Below the pieces are notes generated by a model. It saw only the letters and a program-made list of their open reading frames with translations, was not told the origin of the DNA and did no database searches. A stretch of 64,000 nucleotides of DNA. Source: Candidatus Vicinibacter affinis. GTDB taxonomy: Bacteria; Bacteroidota; Bacteroidia; Chitinophagales; Saprospiraceae. The DNA lies in NCBI GenBank assembly GCA_016714365.1, contig JADJNH010000005.1:2828501-2892500 (forward strand), read 5' to 3'. The position numbers and the translations under genes are program-made. Below are positions 1 to 9,630 of this stretch, piece by piece (the stretch's first letter is position 1; each line of letters starts with the position of its first letter).

Positions 1-1122
1 TTTCGCCAATACTTAATTTCAACAGATAGCTTAATCAATAAACCAAGGTTAGATATATTGTTTACAGGAACTTCTCACTCCCCTTTTATAGTAAAGGACT
101 CTATGGGATATCATGAAAAATATACTGAGGAGTTAAAGAAACTAACAAATAGAAATGACAGGATTCATTTTGAAAAATATCAAAGATTCTATCTGACCTT
201 GTACAATGTGGATGACGCTTATAGAATATTGTTTAACGAATTTAAGAAAAGGCCGGATTTTGAAAACACCATTTTTATATTGACAGGTGATCATCCAATG
301 ACAGAATTGCCTATTGAAAATGCATTTACGAAGTACAAAGTACCCATGATAATTTATTCCCCGAAATTGAAAGAAGCTAAACATTTTGAGGGGTTCAGCT
401 CACATTTAGATATATATGAAACGGTATTGGGTTATCTGAAAAGCAACTTTAAAATAGAGGTCCCTGAATATTCAACAGCATTAGGATCAAAAATAAATTT
501 TAGTGAAAATTTTGACATCAAAGGTGAATATGCCTTTATGAATGACAATCGACAAATAGTTGATTTCTATTCAAATGGATACTACTTATATAATGATAAA
601 TATCTTTTCAAAGTAAATAAAGACATGCGCATTCGTGAAATTTATGATAAAGCTTTACTTGATCAACTCAGAAAAAAACTTAACACTTTTAGAGCCGCAA
701 GTAAGAATGCTAGCTTATACTTCAAATTAATGCCAGACAGTATATATTTTAATTTTTTTAAACAAAATGTTCTATTGAATCAATTTAAAACGGATACCGT
801 CAAGAGCAATATGTCAAGGCATCCGATTGCTACAATTGATGTAGGAAATAAAAAAAGTCTATTCCTTGATCTGTCCTTAGATAGATTAAGCGATGCTGAA
901 TCCTTTCCTCAAATCAGTTATGAATGGAAAGATGGCTGTGACAGCAGCTTTAGCAAAACAAGTCTTTATTTTCCTTTTGATCAACTTAACTTCCAATATC
1001 ATCTCAAAATTGATTATCCGGACCAACAAGAACATGGTTCGAAATTGTATATTTATTTAGAAAACAATAAGAAAAAATATTATACCTATACCAAATTAAA
1101 ATGTGTGGTTTATACTCAATAA
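1..1122 (+). CDS. Alkaline-phosphatase-superfamily (sulfatase / LTA synthase-like) protein, C-terminal part, 5' end off window
   Basis: The frame is open from base 1, so the TTG at 58 is not a real start and the gene begins left of the window. The visible part contains the GDHP metal-binding motif (about 100 residues in), followed by a segment typical of the C-terminal half of LTA-synthase-like sulfatases (VPMIIYSP, then SHLDIYETVLGYL, the helix that closes the catalytic domain). These enzymes cleave or transfer phosphoglycerol- or sulfate-type esters outside the cytoplasm. The last 200 residues are rich in aromatic and Lys residues and I do not recognise them. It converges on a complete paralogue at 1268-3088. 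Substrate unknown. Confidence 0.75.
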   Translation, partial: FRQYLISTDSLINKPRLDILFTGTSHSPFIVKDSMGYHEKYTEELKKLTNRNDRIHFEKYQRFYLTLYNVDDAYRILFNEFKKRPDFENTIFILTGDHPMTELPIENAFTKYKVPMIIYSPKLKEAKHFEGFSSHLDIYETVLGYLKSNFKIEVPEYSTALGSKINFSENFDIKGEYAFMNDNRQIVDFYSNGYYLYNDKYLFKVNKDMRIREIYDKALLDQLRKKLNTFRAASKNASLYFKLMPDSIYFNFFKQNVLLNQFKTDTVKSNMSRHPIATIDVGNKKSLFLDLSLDRLSDAESFPQISYEWKDGCDSSFSKTSLYFPFDQLNFQYHLKIDYPDQQEHGSKLYIYLENNKKKYYTYTKLKCVVYTQ

Positions 1123-1267
1123 ATTGTCAAGGGCCGATTTCTAAATTAAGAATCATACCATACTTAAATGTCCAATTATTTAGTATTTGGATATCAATGC
1201 TTCATACAGATAAATAAAATTTAACTTGAAGCCATACAAATTTGGGTATTATTAAAGCGTCTAGATA

Positions 1268-3088
1268 TTATTTATGGTCAAAATCGTCCATAAGCTTTTG
1301 AAAATAAGATAAAAGGAATTTGTCAGAATATAAACATTGTCCTCTATTCAATATTACTTGATTATTATCATTTGAAATAACTCTTTGTCCCTCACTATCT
1401 ACCCAGCCACAACCATTGTTAAAGGTGTAAAAAGCAAACCCTGAAGTATCAGATCTGAAAGAATTGTTACTAAATATAAATTCCTTTGAATCTATATTCA
1501 TTTGCGCCAATATTGTGGCGACTATATCAGTTTGAGAACAGACCCTATGCAAAATGGTATCCATCTTAACAACTCCACCAGTATAAAGTAACGGAATGTA
1601 AAATTTTTCAGGAGAAGAGTAACTTATATCAATAGGAAATCGGGCCCCATGATCCGCTACAATTATGACAAGTAGGTTTTTCCAAACTGGGCTATTTTCC
1701 AGGGAATCCAAAAATAACGTGAGATATTTATCTGTGTAATGAGCTGAATTAACAAAAACAGAGGCATCATCCTTTTCTGCCCAATAGTCATCTTCTGGAA
1801 TATCATAAGGTGGATGACTGGACAAGGTTAATACACTCATTAAAAAGGGTGATTTTTCGAAATAAATATCCTTCCTCACTCGATCCAATAATATATGATC
1901 ATGAACACCCCATTTGGCATTGTAGGTATTAGGATTAAAATCCTTTTTACTAATAATTCTATCAATACCACTGGCAAGTAAATATGTCTTCATTCCTGCA
2001 AAATCAATATCTCCTCCGTAAAAAAAAGAACAATTATACTGATACTTAGCAAGTGTCTTACTCAATGAAGGGAGCCGTTCAGCTTTAGATGGGATTTTGA
2101 TAATCGAACTCTGCGGTTGTGCAGGGTATGCACTGTATATCGCAGCAAGACCTTTGTCTGTGCGGTCTCCGGAGGCATATACCTGATCAAAATAAACTCC
2201 CTTTTTAATCCACCGATTCAAACCAGGAAGGATTTCCTTCCCAGCATGACTCTGATTAATCATATTGGCTGTAAAACTCTCCAATAATAAAAAAAGCATA
2301 TTAGGTCTTTCTGAATCAATAAACTTATCATTCGCAACACCTTTGAAATTCAGCTCTTTAAATAAACTATCTGCAAGGACAGGATTTATAAGCTCTCTTT
2401 TTGGACTGATACTTTTATTATGTGAATAGGTATACAGTATATTCCAAATTGGATGCAAGGCAATATGATTGGCATACATGTCCTTGCTATGGTAAACAGT
2501 GCCAGGATTTAAAGGGCTTAATCCAACTCCTCCACGCAAAGGAATAACCAAGATGCCTAAGGAAAGAAAAATGCTTATGAATGTAATTATTCCAAATTTA
2601 GGTCCTGAAGTGTTCTTAACTCTTAGAAAATAAAAAAATGCGATAGGCAAATTGAATAGTAAAACAGCAATTATAAATTTTGAAATTGTCTCAATTGAAA
2701 TAAAATGAATGCCCTCATTTGTTCTATCAAGATAAGTAAAAAAAGTATAATCGATTCTAAATCCCCATTCAGGATAAAGAACTGAATCTATTGCATAAAC
2801 AATTGAATTTAACGCAAGAAAAGTAAAACCTAAAGTATTAATAACATTCTTTACATATACTTTTTTAAACATTGAAACGAAAACCAGCCCAATTAAAATA
2901 GCAGCTACTTCAATTGACCATACTGAAAAATCCATATACAAACCATATGCCATGGCTTTACTTGCTGCAGTAAAAGAAATTTTAAAACCATTAAAGTATT
3001 CTAACAATACAAAAATAAGCCTATTGTAGCTTAAGCTTAAAAGCATAAAAAATAAAACAGCAATTAGTTTTAACCAGAAACGGTCCAT
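1268..3088 (-). CDS. Membrane-anchored LTA synthase-like sulfatase / phosphoglycerol transferase family protein
   Basis: The 606-residue protein has five hydrophobic N-terminal segments (about 5-27, 47-73, 82-106, 132-156 and 165-187), then an extracytoplasmic sulfatase-fold domain (about 260-540). The probable nucleophile is T310 in GDRTDKGLAA, the position of the catalytic Thr in LtaS-type enzymes, and D479/H480 in VADHGAR are metal ligands. In this phylum such proteins are thought to move phosphoglycerol or phosphoethanolamine head groups onto surface glycans or lipids; the substrate here cannot be read from sequence. A TAnnTTTG-type box on the minus strand at 3157-3164 may give the gene its own promoter downstream of the symporter. 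ATG start at 3088. Confidence 0.85.
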   Translation of the reverse strand: MDRFWLKLIAVLFFMLLSLSYNRLIFVLLEYFNGFKISFTAASKAMAYGLYMDFSVWSIEVAAILIGLVFVSMFKKVYVKNVINTLGFTFLALNSIVYAIDSVLYPEWGFRIDYTFFTYLDRTNEGIHFISIETISKFIIAVLLFNLPIAFFYFLRVKNTSGPKFGIITFISIFLSLGILVIPLRGGVGLSPLNPGTVYHSKDMYANHIALHPIWNILYTYSHNKSISPKRELINPVLADSLFKELNFKGVANDKFIDSERPNMLFLLLESFTANMINQSHAGKEILPGLNRWIKKGVYFDQVYASGDRTDKGLAAIYSAYPAQPQSSIIKIPSKAERLPSLSKTLAKYQYNCSFFYGGDIDFAGMKTYLLASGIDRIISKKDFNPNTYNAKWGVHDHILLDRVRKDIYFEKSPFLMSVLTLSSHPPYDIPEDDYWAEKDDASVFVNSAHYTDKYLTLFLDSLENSPVWKNLLVIIVADHGARFPIDISYSSPEKFYIPLLYTGGVVKMDTILHRVCSQTDIVATILAQMNIDSKEFIFSNNSFRSDTSGFAFYTFNNGCGWVDSEGQRVISNDNNQVILNRGQCLYSDKFLLSYFQKLMDDFDHK

Positions 3089-3156
3089 ATAAATAATTTA
3101 TTTGCAGGAATAGATATTATACAATTGCTGACTTATTATAATTATATCTATCAATT

Positions 3157-3164
3157 CAAAATTA
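3157..3164 (-). promoter_or_regulatory. Candidate -7 box (TAnnTTTG) for the sulfatase-family gene
   Basis: The minus strand reads TAATTTTG here, matching the Bacteroidota -7 consensus, about 70 nt upstream of the ATG at 3088. No clear TTTG -33 box lies at 19-21 bp, so the call is weak. Confidence 0.35.
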
Positions 3165-3187
3165 ATATTTTATCAATAAAGGATCTC

Positions 3188-4843
3188 TTATCCAATATTT
3201 TTTTTCTTAAAAAAAATACTTAGACATAAACTAACAAAAGTTACAATCCCAGATGCAATCACATTAAACCAAAGAAACCCAATATCTTGGGTAAAAAACA
3301 GAATAAACACTGTTATTTGAGCCAAGCAAGCAGCCAAAAAAACGCTGTTGCCATTCACTCTGGGAAAAATAAAAGCAACAAGAAAAATACCAAGTACACT
3401 TCCATAAAAAAGAGACCCAATGATGTTAATAAACTGTATCAAGTTCTCAAACAAGTTTGCATAAAAAGCAAATGAGATTGCCAATACTCCCCAAAAAACA
3501 GTAAACAATCTTGACCACTGTAAATCGCTTAACATCCCTGATGATGACTGGAATAGCCTTTTTTGTATGTCAATGGATGTTGTACCTGCTAAAGCATTTA
3601 ATTCTGCTGAAATACTTGACATGGCGGCACAAAATATTACTGCAAGTAACAAACCAATAAACCCCTTGGGCAAATAGTTCAGAATGTAATATAAAAAAAT
3701 ATAGTCTTTATCATTTGCCTCAACTTTTGCCCCAGAATCCCTTACATAAGTTTGGACATCTTCTCTTATATTTCTTTGCGCAATATTTAAAGAAACAATT
3801 TCTTCCTTATTAATATTATCTTTTTGAAGGAGATTGATTCTAGTATTATGTAGTTGGTTCAATTCCCAACTCCAAATTTTATACTTTTCCGGAGAATTCA
3901 ATTTTAAATCTTGCTCAACTTTTGAATTAAAAGAAATAGGTGTTCTTTCAAATTGAAAAAAACAAAATAGCAAAACCCCACACATCAAAATAAAAATCTG
4001 CATGGGTATTTTGAGTAAGCCATTAAATAGCAAACCAAGCTGACTTTGCCGAATATTCCGGCCACTCAAATATCTTTGAACCTGTGATTGATCTGTTCCA
4101 AAATAGGCTAAAGCTAAAAAAAAGCCCCCTGTTATTCCTGCCCAAAAATTATACCTGTCCTGAAAATTAAAACTAAAATCTATACCTTGCATTTTACCAT
4201 TCCAACCTGCTAATTCAAGTGTTCTGTCAAAGGTAAAATTTACAGGCATGGAATAAATCAAGAACCCAAATATAAATGCCATACCCAACAAGATAACAGC
4301 CATTTGTTGAGTTTGAGTCACCGTTACCGCCTTTGATCCGCCACTTACCGTATATAAAATCACCAATAAGCCGGTAACCAATTGAGTCAATTGTAAATTC
4401 CAGCCTAATACAGTCGACAAAATGATGGCAGGTGCATAGAGTGTAATGCCTGCTGCCAAACCTCTTTGAATTAAAAATATAATTGCAGCAAATAATCTGG
4501 TCTTTAAATCAAACCTTTGTTCAAGATATTCATATGCTGTAAATACTTTTAGCTTATAAAATGCAGGAATAAAAACCACTATGATAACAAACATCGCCAA
4601 TGGTAATCCAAAATAGAATTGTACAAATCTTAGACCATCAGAAAATCCTTGTCCTGTTGTACTGATAAATGTGATGGCACTAGCTTGAGTTGCCATAACG
4701 CCAAGGCAAACCTTCCACCAAACTGAATTTTGTTCTCCAAGAATATAACTATTTAAATCGTGCTGAGATCGTGATTTATACCATCCATATATTACTATAA
4801 ATGAAAGGGTAGCTATCAAAACAAACCAATCTATCCAACTCAT
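3188..4843 (-). CDS. Sodium:solute symporter (SSS family)
   Basis: A 551-residue polytopic membrane protein with the SSS core: an N-terminal helix, the MATQASAITFIST segment near residue 50 (Na+/substrate site region), FYGSVLGIFLV near the C-terminus and about 13 predicted helices. An extra hydrophilic stretch of roughly 80 residues (about 295-375, rich in Lys/Asn/Glu) interrupts the core between helices, which I recall being common in Bacteroidota homologues. It follows a deacetylase gene and a 32-residue membrane micro-ORF with 3 nt or less between coding regions, so the three are probably co-transcribed. Plausible substrates are sugars, amino sugars or their derivatives released by the neighbour; this is inference. 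Confidence 0.88.
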   Translation of the reverse strand: MSWIDWFVLIATLSFIVIYGWYKSRSQHDLNSYILGEQNSVWWKVCLGVMATQASAITFISTTGQGFSDGLRFVQFYFGLPLAMFVIIVVFIPAFYKLKVFTAYEYLEQRFDLKTRLFAAIIFLIQRGLAAGITLYAPAIILSTVLGWNLQLTQLVTGLLVILYTVSGGSKAVTVTQTQQMAVILLGMAFIFGFLIYSMPVNFTFDRTLELAGWNGKMQGIDFSFNFQDRYNFWAGITGGFFLALAYFGTDQSQVQRYLSGRNIRQSQLGLLFNGLLKIPMQIFILMCGVLLFCFFQFERTPISFNSKVEQDLKLNSPEKYKIWSWELNQLHNTRINLLQKDNINKEEIVSLNIAQRNIREDVQTYVRDSGAKVEANDKDYIFLYYILNYLPKGFIGLLLAVIFCAAMSSISAELNALAGTTSIDIQKRLFQSSSGMLSDLQWSRLFTVFWGVLAISFAFYANLFENLIQFINIIGSLFYGSVLGIFLVAFIFPRVNGNSVFLAACLAQITVFILFFTQDIGFLWFNVIASGIVTFVSLCLSIFFKKKNIG

Positions 4844-4846
4844 AAA

Positions 4847-4945
4847 TCAACTTGAATAAGCATTTGTAAGCATGTACAAAAAAATAATAGCAACCGCCAA
4901 CCCAATAATTAGAATCAAGCCATACTTAATAAAAGATTTTTCCAT
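4847..4945 (-). CDS. 32-residue single-span membrane micro-protein
   Basis: The minus strand encodes MEKSFIKYGLILIIGLAVAI and then IFLYMLTNAYSS before TGA, i.e. a short charged N-terminus followed by one hydrophobic helix. The ATG lies 1 nt after the stop codon of the deacetylase gene and the TGA is 3 nt before the ATG of the symporter, so the frame fills the gap exactly. Such tight packing is unlikely by chance and suggests a translated accessory subunit, comparable in size to KdpF-like small partners of transporters. No family recognised; translation is inferred. Confidence 0.6.
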   Translation of the reverse strand: MEKSFIKYGLILIIGLAVAIIFLYMLTNAYSS

Positions 4946-4946
4946 T

Positions 4947-7412
4947 TTAAAATGAAATTATATTGGCAAATAATCTATACGCACCCGGAACACCTGCAGG
5001 CAATTGCCTGAACCATGAAAGTGAGGTATAAATAAGGTACCCTTTACCAATTTTTTTACACAACAACCCTGAATTCAAAGGAGGTTCCCCTGAGTCACTC
5101 ATTGACAAAATCTCTTCAAATTCTTTTGGATAACTTCCCGGAAAGTACAAACCTCGTTCCTGAACCCAATCATCAAAATCATGCTCATTAATTTTGTTGG
5201 GATCTGATAAAATTTTATGCATGGGCATTAAAATTTTTACCGGAGAAGACTCATTTGTAACTCGGTTTCTTGAAATTTTAAAATCTTCGCCTAAAAAATT
5301 CTGTGTAACCAGCTCATGTCCTGTGTTGTATTGAAATATTACTTTACCACCATTTCTTGCAAAATTTTCTAAAAACTCCTTGGACTTTGCTAATTCTTCG
5401 CAGGTATTAAAAGCCCTAATTCCAAAAACAATTACATCGTAATTATTTTTATTAATATTCCACAAATCCTTTGCTTTTACTACATCCAATTTAAAACCCA
5501 TTTTCACCAATGCTTCGTCCACATTATCCCCTGCCCCATCGATGTATGCTACTCTTTTAGGCTTAATTTTTAATTCACAAACAGTTACCTTAATTTTTGC
5601 GGGTGTCATTACATTCAACCAGGGAATATGACCATATCGTATTGATTGTTGAAAATAAAGAGGCTCACCTCCAACTTCCATTGAAATTTCTTTGATTGTG
5701 TTCCTGATATCATGAGTTTGAATATACAATTCAAATATTTTTTCATCACCAGGTTTTTCAAGATGAAAATCAATTTCAGATGGAGAAACAACAATTCCTT
5801 CCGGAATCCTGAATCTTATTTTTCCATTTTGATTATTACCATTTGATTTAATCGTAAAATTAAATTTTACCGGTTTATCTTTATTGATCAAGACCAATTG
5901 ATCGGTCGGCATTACAGTTACTAAAGGCAATACATCCGCTGGTTGCCTCACTTCACCTATAACAGGATCATCATTTTTATAGATTACTGGCCTGTCAATA
6001 TCATATGACTTGTTAAAAATTTTAATCTTAAATCTAACTTTAAAGGTTGGCGCAGTAACCGGCAAATTTCTCAAACCTGTCTCATCCACTCTATACATGC
6101 CTTTATCGCGTCCATACCTGAGCCAAAAAGGCGCCGTTTGAGAAATTCCCGTCAGCTCAATATCCCTGCGCCAATACAATGGATTATTGCTTATGAGCAA
6201 TTTCTGAAATGTACTATCGCCTAATCCTGGCCATATTTCAATTTTATCCAAGGTAATACCTATCGATCGAGAAATGATTTCGTTATTGAGTCTGACTTCA
6301 ACTCCATTTGAAATTGACTGCCTATCAATAAAGGCTTCGGCAAAAATACCTGCACATTCAAAAATTAATTCTCTGATTTTCTTTAGCTTAACCTCCTTAT
6401 AAACTCCTGCATTGATATCCTCAAGGTATTGTTCCGCTTTCTGAAGTAATGGGATGCTCTTGTATGGAGCCGACACATCGAATTGATTAATCAATTCCTC
6501 TAATACTTTATCCAGATTTCCACCTCCATTAAATCTTGACCAGCTGAAGTTCAGACCATCAAACGGCGAGGCCTCCCCTGGAGCCTTTTTGGCATCAAGT
6601 CTTTCAAAATATTCCAATTGTGTCCCCCTTACTGAGTTAATTCCAAATCCTTGCGATTTATGCATGCTTCTACTTTGGGCGGAGATCTCTCCGTTTGACA
6701 ACCCGGAAGCCGGGTAATAGCTGCCAATGTCCAATAAATACAAATTTGATTTATCAGCAGCATCAAACTTTTCTTTTGATCCAAAGAAAAAATAGGAGGT
6801 ATTGAAAAAAATTCTATCAACACGAACTGGCTCAGGTAGATCCAAAAGATCTCTCCTATATAAACTATTTCTTGCTAAATCAAAGGCTTCCATGCCAAGT
6901 ATGGCAGAAGCTGTATGGTGTCCGTGGGTCTTACCACTGGTCCGATGGTCAAATCGATTGATAATTACGTCAGGCTTAAAAGTTCTAATTAAGTGCACTA
7001 AATCAAGCAAAACTGAATCTTTGTCCCAAATCGAAAAAGTTTCTTCAGCATTCTTTGAATATCCAAAATCATTTGCTCTGGTAAAAAATTGTATACCCCC
7101 ATCAATTTCTCTGGCTCTCAACAACTCATGAGTTCTGATCACACCTAAAAATTCATCCAGCTCAGAACCTATAAGATTTTGACCTCCATCGCCCCGGGTC
7201 ATGGAAATATAACCGGTTCTTAGTTTTAGATCATTAGAGAGATAACTTATCAACCTGGTATTTTCATCATCAGGATGTGCCGCTATATATAACACTGAGC
7301 CCACTACTTTCAGGCCCTTTAGGTCCTCAAGAATCAGAGAAGCAGGTCTGTTTTGACTATTTAAGTTGATATTAATTATTAGTAACAACAGTAAAATTCC
7401 TATTACGCGCAT
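4947..7412 (-). CDS. Secreted PIG-L family deacetylase, large form
   Basis: With the ATG at 7412 the protein has 821 residues and begins with a signal peptide (MRVIGILLLLLIININLNSQ); the longer frame starts with GTG at 7442 and is less likely. The PIG-L/LmbE domain occupies about residues 38-290, with the zinc motif AHPDDE (45-50) and a later HGHH motif. Relatives remove acetyl groups from N-acetylglucosamine-type substrates. The remaining 500 residues include a beta-rich middle and a ThuA/glutamine-amidotransferase-like region near 640-780 (YDVIVFGIRAFN, NGGKVIFQYNTG). Co-transcription with the symporter suggests outer-surface trimming of amino sugars followed by uptake; this link is inference. 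Confidence 0.85.
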   Translation of the reverse strand: MRVIGILLLLLIININLNSQNRPASLILEDLKGLKVVGSVLYIAAHPDDENTRLISYLSNDLKLRTGYISMTRGDGGQNLIGSELDEFLGVIRTHELLRAREIDGGIQFFTRANDFGYSKNAEETFSIWDKDSVLLDLVHLIRTFKPDVIINRFDHRTSGKTHGHHTASAILGMEAFDLARNSLYRRDLLDLPEPVRVDRIFFNTSYFFFGSKEKFDAADKSNLYLLDIGSYYPASGLSNGEISAQSRSMHKSQGFGINSVRGTQLEYFERLDAKKAPGEASPFDGLNFSWSRFNGGGNLDKVLEELINQFDVSAPYKSIPLLQKAEQYLEDINAGVYKEVKLKKIRELIFECAGIFAEAFIDRQSISNGVEVRLNNEIISRSIGITLDKIEIWPGLGDSTFQKLLISNNPLYWRRDIELTGISQTAPFWLRYGRDKGMYRVDETGLRNLPVTAPTFKVRFKIKIFNKSYDIDRPVIYKNDDPVIGEVRQPADVLPLVTVMPTDQLVLINKDKPVKFNFTIKSNGNNQNGKIRFRIPEGIVVSPSEIDFHLEKPGDEKIFELYIQTHDIRNTIKEISMEVGGEPLYFQQSIRYGHIPWLNVMTPAKIKVTVCELKIKPKRVAYIDGAGDNVDEALVKMGFKLDVVKAKDLWNINKNNYDVIVFGIRAFNTCEELAKSKEFLENFARNGGKVIFQYNTGHELVTQNFLGEDFKISRNRVTNESSPVKILMPMHKILSDPNKINEHDFDDWVQERGLYFPGSYPKEFEEILSMSDSGEPPLNSGLLCKKIGKGYLIYTSLSWFRQLPAGVPGAYRLFANIISF

Positions 7413-7514
7413 ATTCAATTTTTGATAAAAGGCGAATATCACTATTTGAATTGAAAATCATTATAAACAAATGCGAGCTTTTTACATTTAATTTGTAGAA
7501 CTAAAAAAAGTGTA

Positions 7515-8588
7515 TTGCAAACAAAACCAGTATTTGAAATTCCGAAAGATCAGAAAATTCTTATTTTAGGTCCTTGCAGCGCCGAGTCCTATGAACAATT
7601 ATCAAGTGTTTGTACCCAAACTATGGACCTTAAGCCGGATTTGTTGAGAGCTGGAGTTTGGAAACCAAGGACTCGCCCGGGATCATTTGAAGGAAAAGGA
7701 GAAGAAGCACTGGAGTGGCTTATTCAAATCAAGAAAGACTTTAATATTAAAGTATGTACTGAAGTGGCCAATCAAGAACACGTTGAAAAATGCCTTAAAG
7801 CAGGGATTGATGTGCTTTGGGTTGGAGCAAGGACTACAGTCAACCCTTTTTATGTTCAGGAAATAGCAGATGCTCTGAAAGGAACTAATGTTCCTGTCAT
7901 GATAAAAAATCCGCTTAATCCAGACCTTTTTCTTTGGCTGGGAGCGATAGAAAGATTTTATAAGGCCGGACTTGAAAGGATTGCTGCAATTCATAGAGGC
8001 TTTTCCTTTTATGGCAATTCAATCTACAGAAATGTGCCAAGGTGGCAGATCCCAATTGAATTGAAGAGGAAATTGCCGGAAATTCAAATGATAGCAGACG
8101 TCAGTCATATAAGTGGTAACCCTGCGCATCTGCAAGAAATAGCACAAATTGCTATGGATTTAAATTATGATGGTCTTATGGTTGAGGTGCACCCAGATCC
8201 ATTACAAGCATTAAGTGATTCCGATCAACAAGTCACCCCTGCATTTTTAAAGAAATTTGTACTTGACCAGCTCATTAAAAGAAAAACTCAATCCAGCAAT
8301 TATCTATATAATAATAAAATTTCAGAAATCAGGAAGGAGATAGATTATATAGATAAGGAAATCATAAGTTTATTGGCAAAACGTATGCAAATGGCAGATG
8401 CCATTGGCATTGAAAAAAGAAATGAAGAAATATCCATTTTCCAACCTGAAAGATGGGCAGAAATAGTTTCAAGACTTTTAGTTGAAGCAGAAAAAAGCAA
8501 TCTTAGTCAAGAATTCATTTTTTCACTCACAGAAGCCATTCATATTGAATCCATCCAACACCAAAGCGCTAAAATGAACAATCCTTAG
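7515..8588 (+). CDS. Bifunctional 3-deoxy-7-phosphoheptulonate synthase / chorismate mutase (type II)
   Basis: A 357-residue fusion. Residues 1-260 are a class I-beta (KDPG aldolase-like) DAHP synthase with LGPCSAES, RAGVWKPRTRPGSFEG and ADVSHISGNP active-site segments; residues 268-357 form an all-helical AroQ chorismate mutase (EIRKEIDYIDKEIISLLAKR). It joins erythrose 4-phosphate with phosphoenolpyruvate at the entry to the shikimate pathway and rearranges chorismate to prephenate. The mutase domain usually also gives feedback control by prephenate in such fusions. The gene starts with TTG at 7515; no ATG in frame precedes the conserved N-terminus. It is divergent from the deacetylase operon and appears monocistronic. 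Confidence 0.93.
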   Translation: MQTKPVFEIPKDQKILILGPCSAESYEQLSSVCTQTMDLKPDLLRAGVWKPRTRPGSFEGKGEEALEWLIQIKKDFNIKVCTEVANQEHVEKCLKAGIDVLWVGARTTVNPFYVQEIADALKGTNVPVMIKNPLNPDLFLWLGAIERFYKAGLERIAAIHRGFSFYGNSIYRNVPRWQIPIELKRKLPEIQMIADVSHISGNPAHLQEIAQIAMDLNYDGLMVEVHPDPLQALSDSDQQVTPAFLKKFVLDQLIKRKTQSSNYLYNNKISEIRKEIDYIDKEIISLLAKRMQMADAIGIEKRNEEISIFQPERWAEIVSRLLVEAEKSNLSQEFIFSLTEAIHIESIQHQSAKMNNP

Positions 8589-8688
8589 CCGACTCTAAAA
8601 AAATAATTTTCATAATACTACACAACTAAGTGATTTAGTGCTAATTATATATATATTATAAAAATATTTTTAAAAATTGTTTAAAATA

Positions 8689-8721
8689 TTTGGATAATAT
8701 AAATACATCATACTACTTTTG
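8689..8721 (+). promoter_or_regulatory. Bacteroidota-type promoter of the GntR/ABC operon
   Basis: TTTG at 8689-8692 and TACTTTTG at 8714-8721 are separated by 21 bp, matching the TTTG-N19-21-TAnnTTTG consensus of the phylum's primary sigma factor. The expected start of transcription falls inside the inverted repeat that begins at 8722. Confidence 0.7.
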
Positions 8722-8747
8722 TAGTGTATTAGTTATTTAATACACTA
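8722..8747. promoter_or_regulatory. Inverted-repeat operator, probable target of the operon's YtrA-type GntR regulator
   Basis: TAGTGTATTA (8722-8731) and TAATACACTA (8738-8747) are perfect reverse complements separated by 6 bp. The repeat starts right after the -7 box, so a bound repressor would cover the transcription start. The GTGTA/TACAC half-sites resemble those reported for YtrA-subfamily GntR repressors, and such a regulator is the third gene of this operon. Autoregulation is inferred. Confidence 0.7.
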
Positions 8748-8758
8748 AATCAATAGTT

Positions 8759-9625
8759 ATGATTCATTTGCAAAATGTCAGTTTCCAATACAAAAAGGGC
8801 AAAAGTATTTTTAAGGATCTTGAATTAAACCTAAATGCAGGTAATATTTATGGGCTACTTGGGAAAAATGGTGCGGGTAAAACTACCTTACTACGGCTTA
8901 TAAATGGGTTAATATTTCCAACTGCAGGCACAGTAGACATTATGGGTTATCCAGCAGCAGATAGACATCCGGAGATGTTGGCTGATATCTGTTTTGTACA
9001 GGAAGAACCCTATATTCCGAACCTTTCAATTATTGCTTTCCTCTATACCTACGCCCCCTTCTATCCAAATTTTGACTTTGATCAATTTTTTAAACTAATA
9101 ACCGAATTCAGCCTGGAGGGTAGTTTAAAGTTGGACAAATTATCCTTTGGACAAAAGAAGAAAGTGATGTTAAGTTTTGCCTTAGCCAGCAATGCAAGAA
9201 TTGTCATTCTTGATGAGCCTACAAATGGTTTAGACATACCTTCCAAATCCCAATTTAGAAAGCTCATAACAGAAGCAATGCTGAATGAAAGGATGATTAT
9301 TATTTCTACACATCAAGTCCGAGATATGGTGAATTTGATAGATCCAATATTAATCATTGATGAAGGACAAGTAGTATTCAATTACTCTTTGGAAGAAATT
9401 GCCGATGCTCTTGTATTTGAAGTTCACAACACGCTGGCCGAACCAAAGGATGTATTGTATAGTGAACGTATAAGTGGTGGTTACATTACTATTAGAGAAA
9501 ATAATCACGATGAATTCTCTAATGTTGACGTTGAAGCATTGTTTAATGCAATCCTTATTAAAAAAGAGGAAATCATAAAAATTCTAGAAAAACATAAAGC
9601 CATTCACTCAAATTCAAAAAATTAA
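8759..9625 (+). CDS. ABC transporter ATP-binding protein (YtrB-like)
   Basis: A 288-residue ATPase with Walker A GKNGAGKT (residues 35-42), an LSFGQKKKV signature, Walker B IVILDEPTNGLD and a switch His in ISTHQ. The C-terminal 70 residues extend beyond the nucleotide-binding domain. It is the first gene of an operon with a membrane protein (5 nt downstream) and a small GntR regulator. This arrangement matches YtrABC-type modules, which respond to cell-envelope stress in Firmicutes; function in this phylum is not established. Confidence 0.88.
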   Translation: MIHLQNVSFQYKKGKSIFKDLELNLNAGNIYGLLGKNGAGKTTLLRLINGLIFPTAGTVDIMGYPAADRHPEMLADICFVQEEPYIPNLSIIAFLYTYAPFYPNFDFDQFFKLITEFSLEGSLKLDKLSFGQKKKVMLSFALASNARIVILDEPTNGLDIPSKSQFRKLITEAMLNERMIIISTHQVRDMVNLIDPILIIDEGQVVFNYSLEEIADALVFEVHNTLAEPKDVLYSERISGGYITIRENNHDEFSNVDVEALFNAILIKKEEIIKILEKHKAIHSNSKN

Positions 9626-9630
9626 TCAAA

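Noticed and set aside
6802..7131. Plus-strand open frame of 109 residues inside the PIG-L deacetylase gene
   Set aside because: It lies wholly opposite conserved catalytic sequence of a convincing gene and its product has no recognisable pattern.
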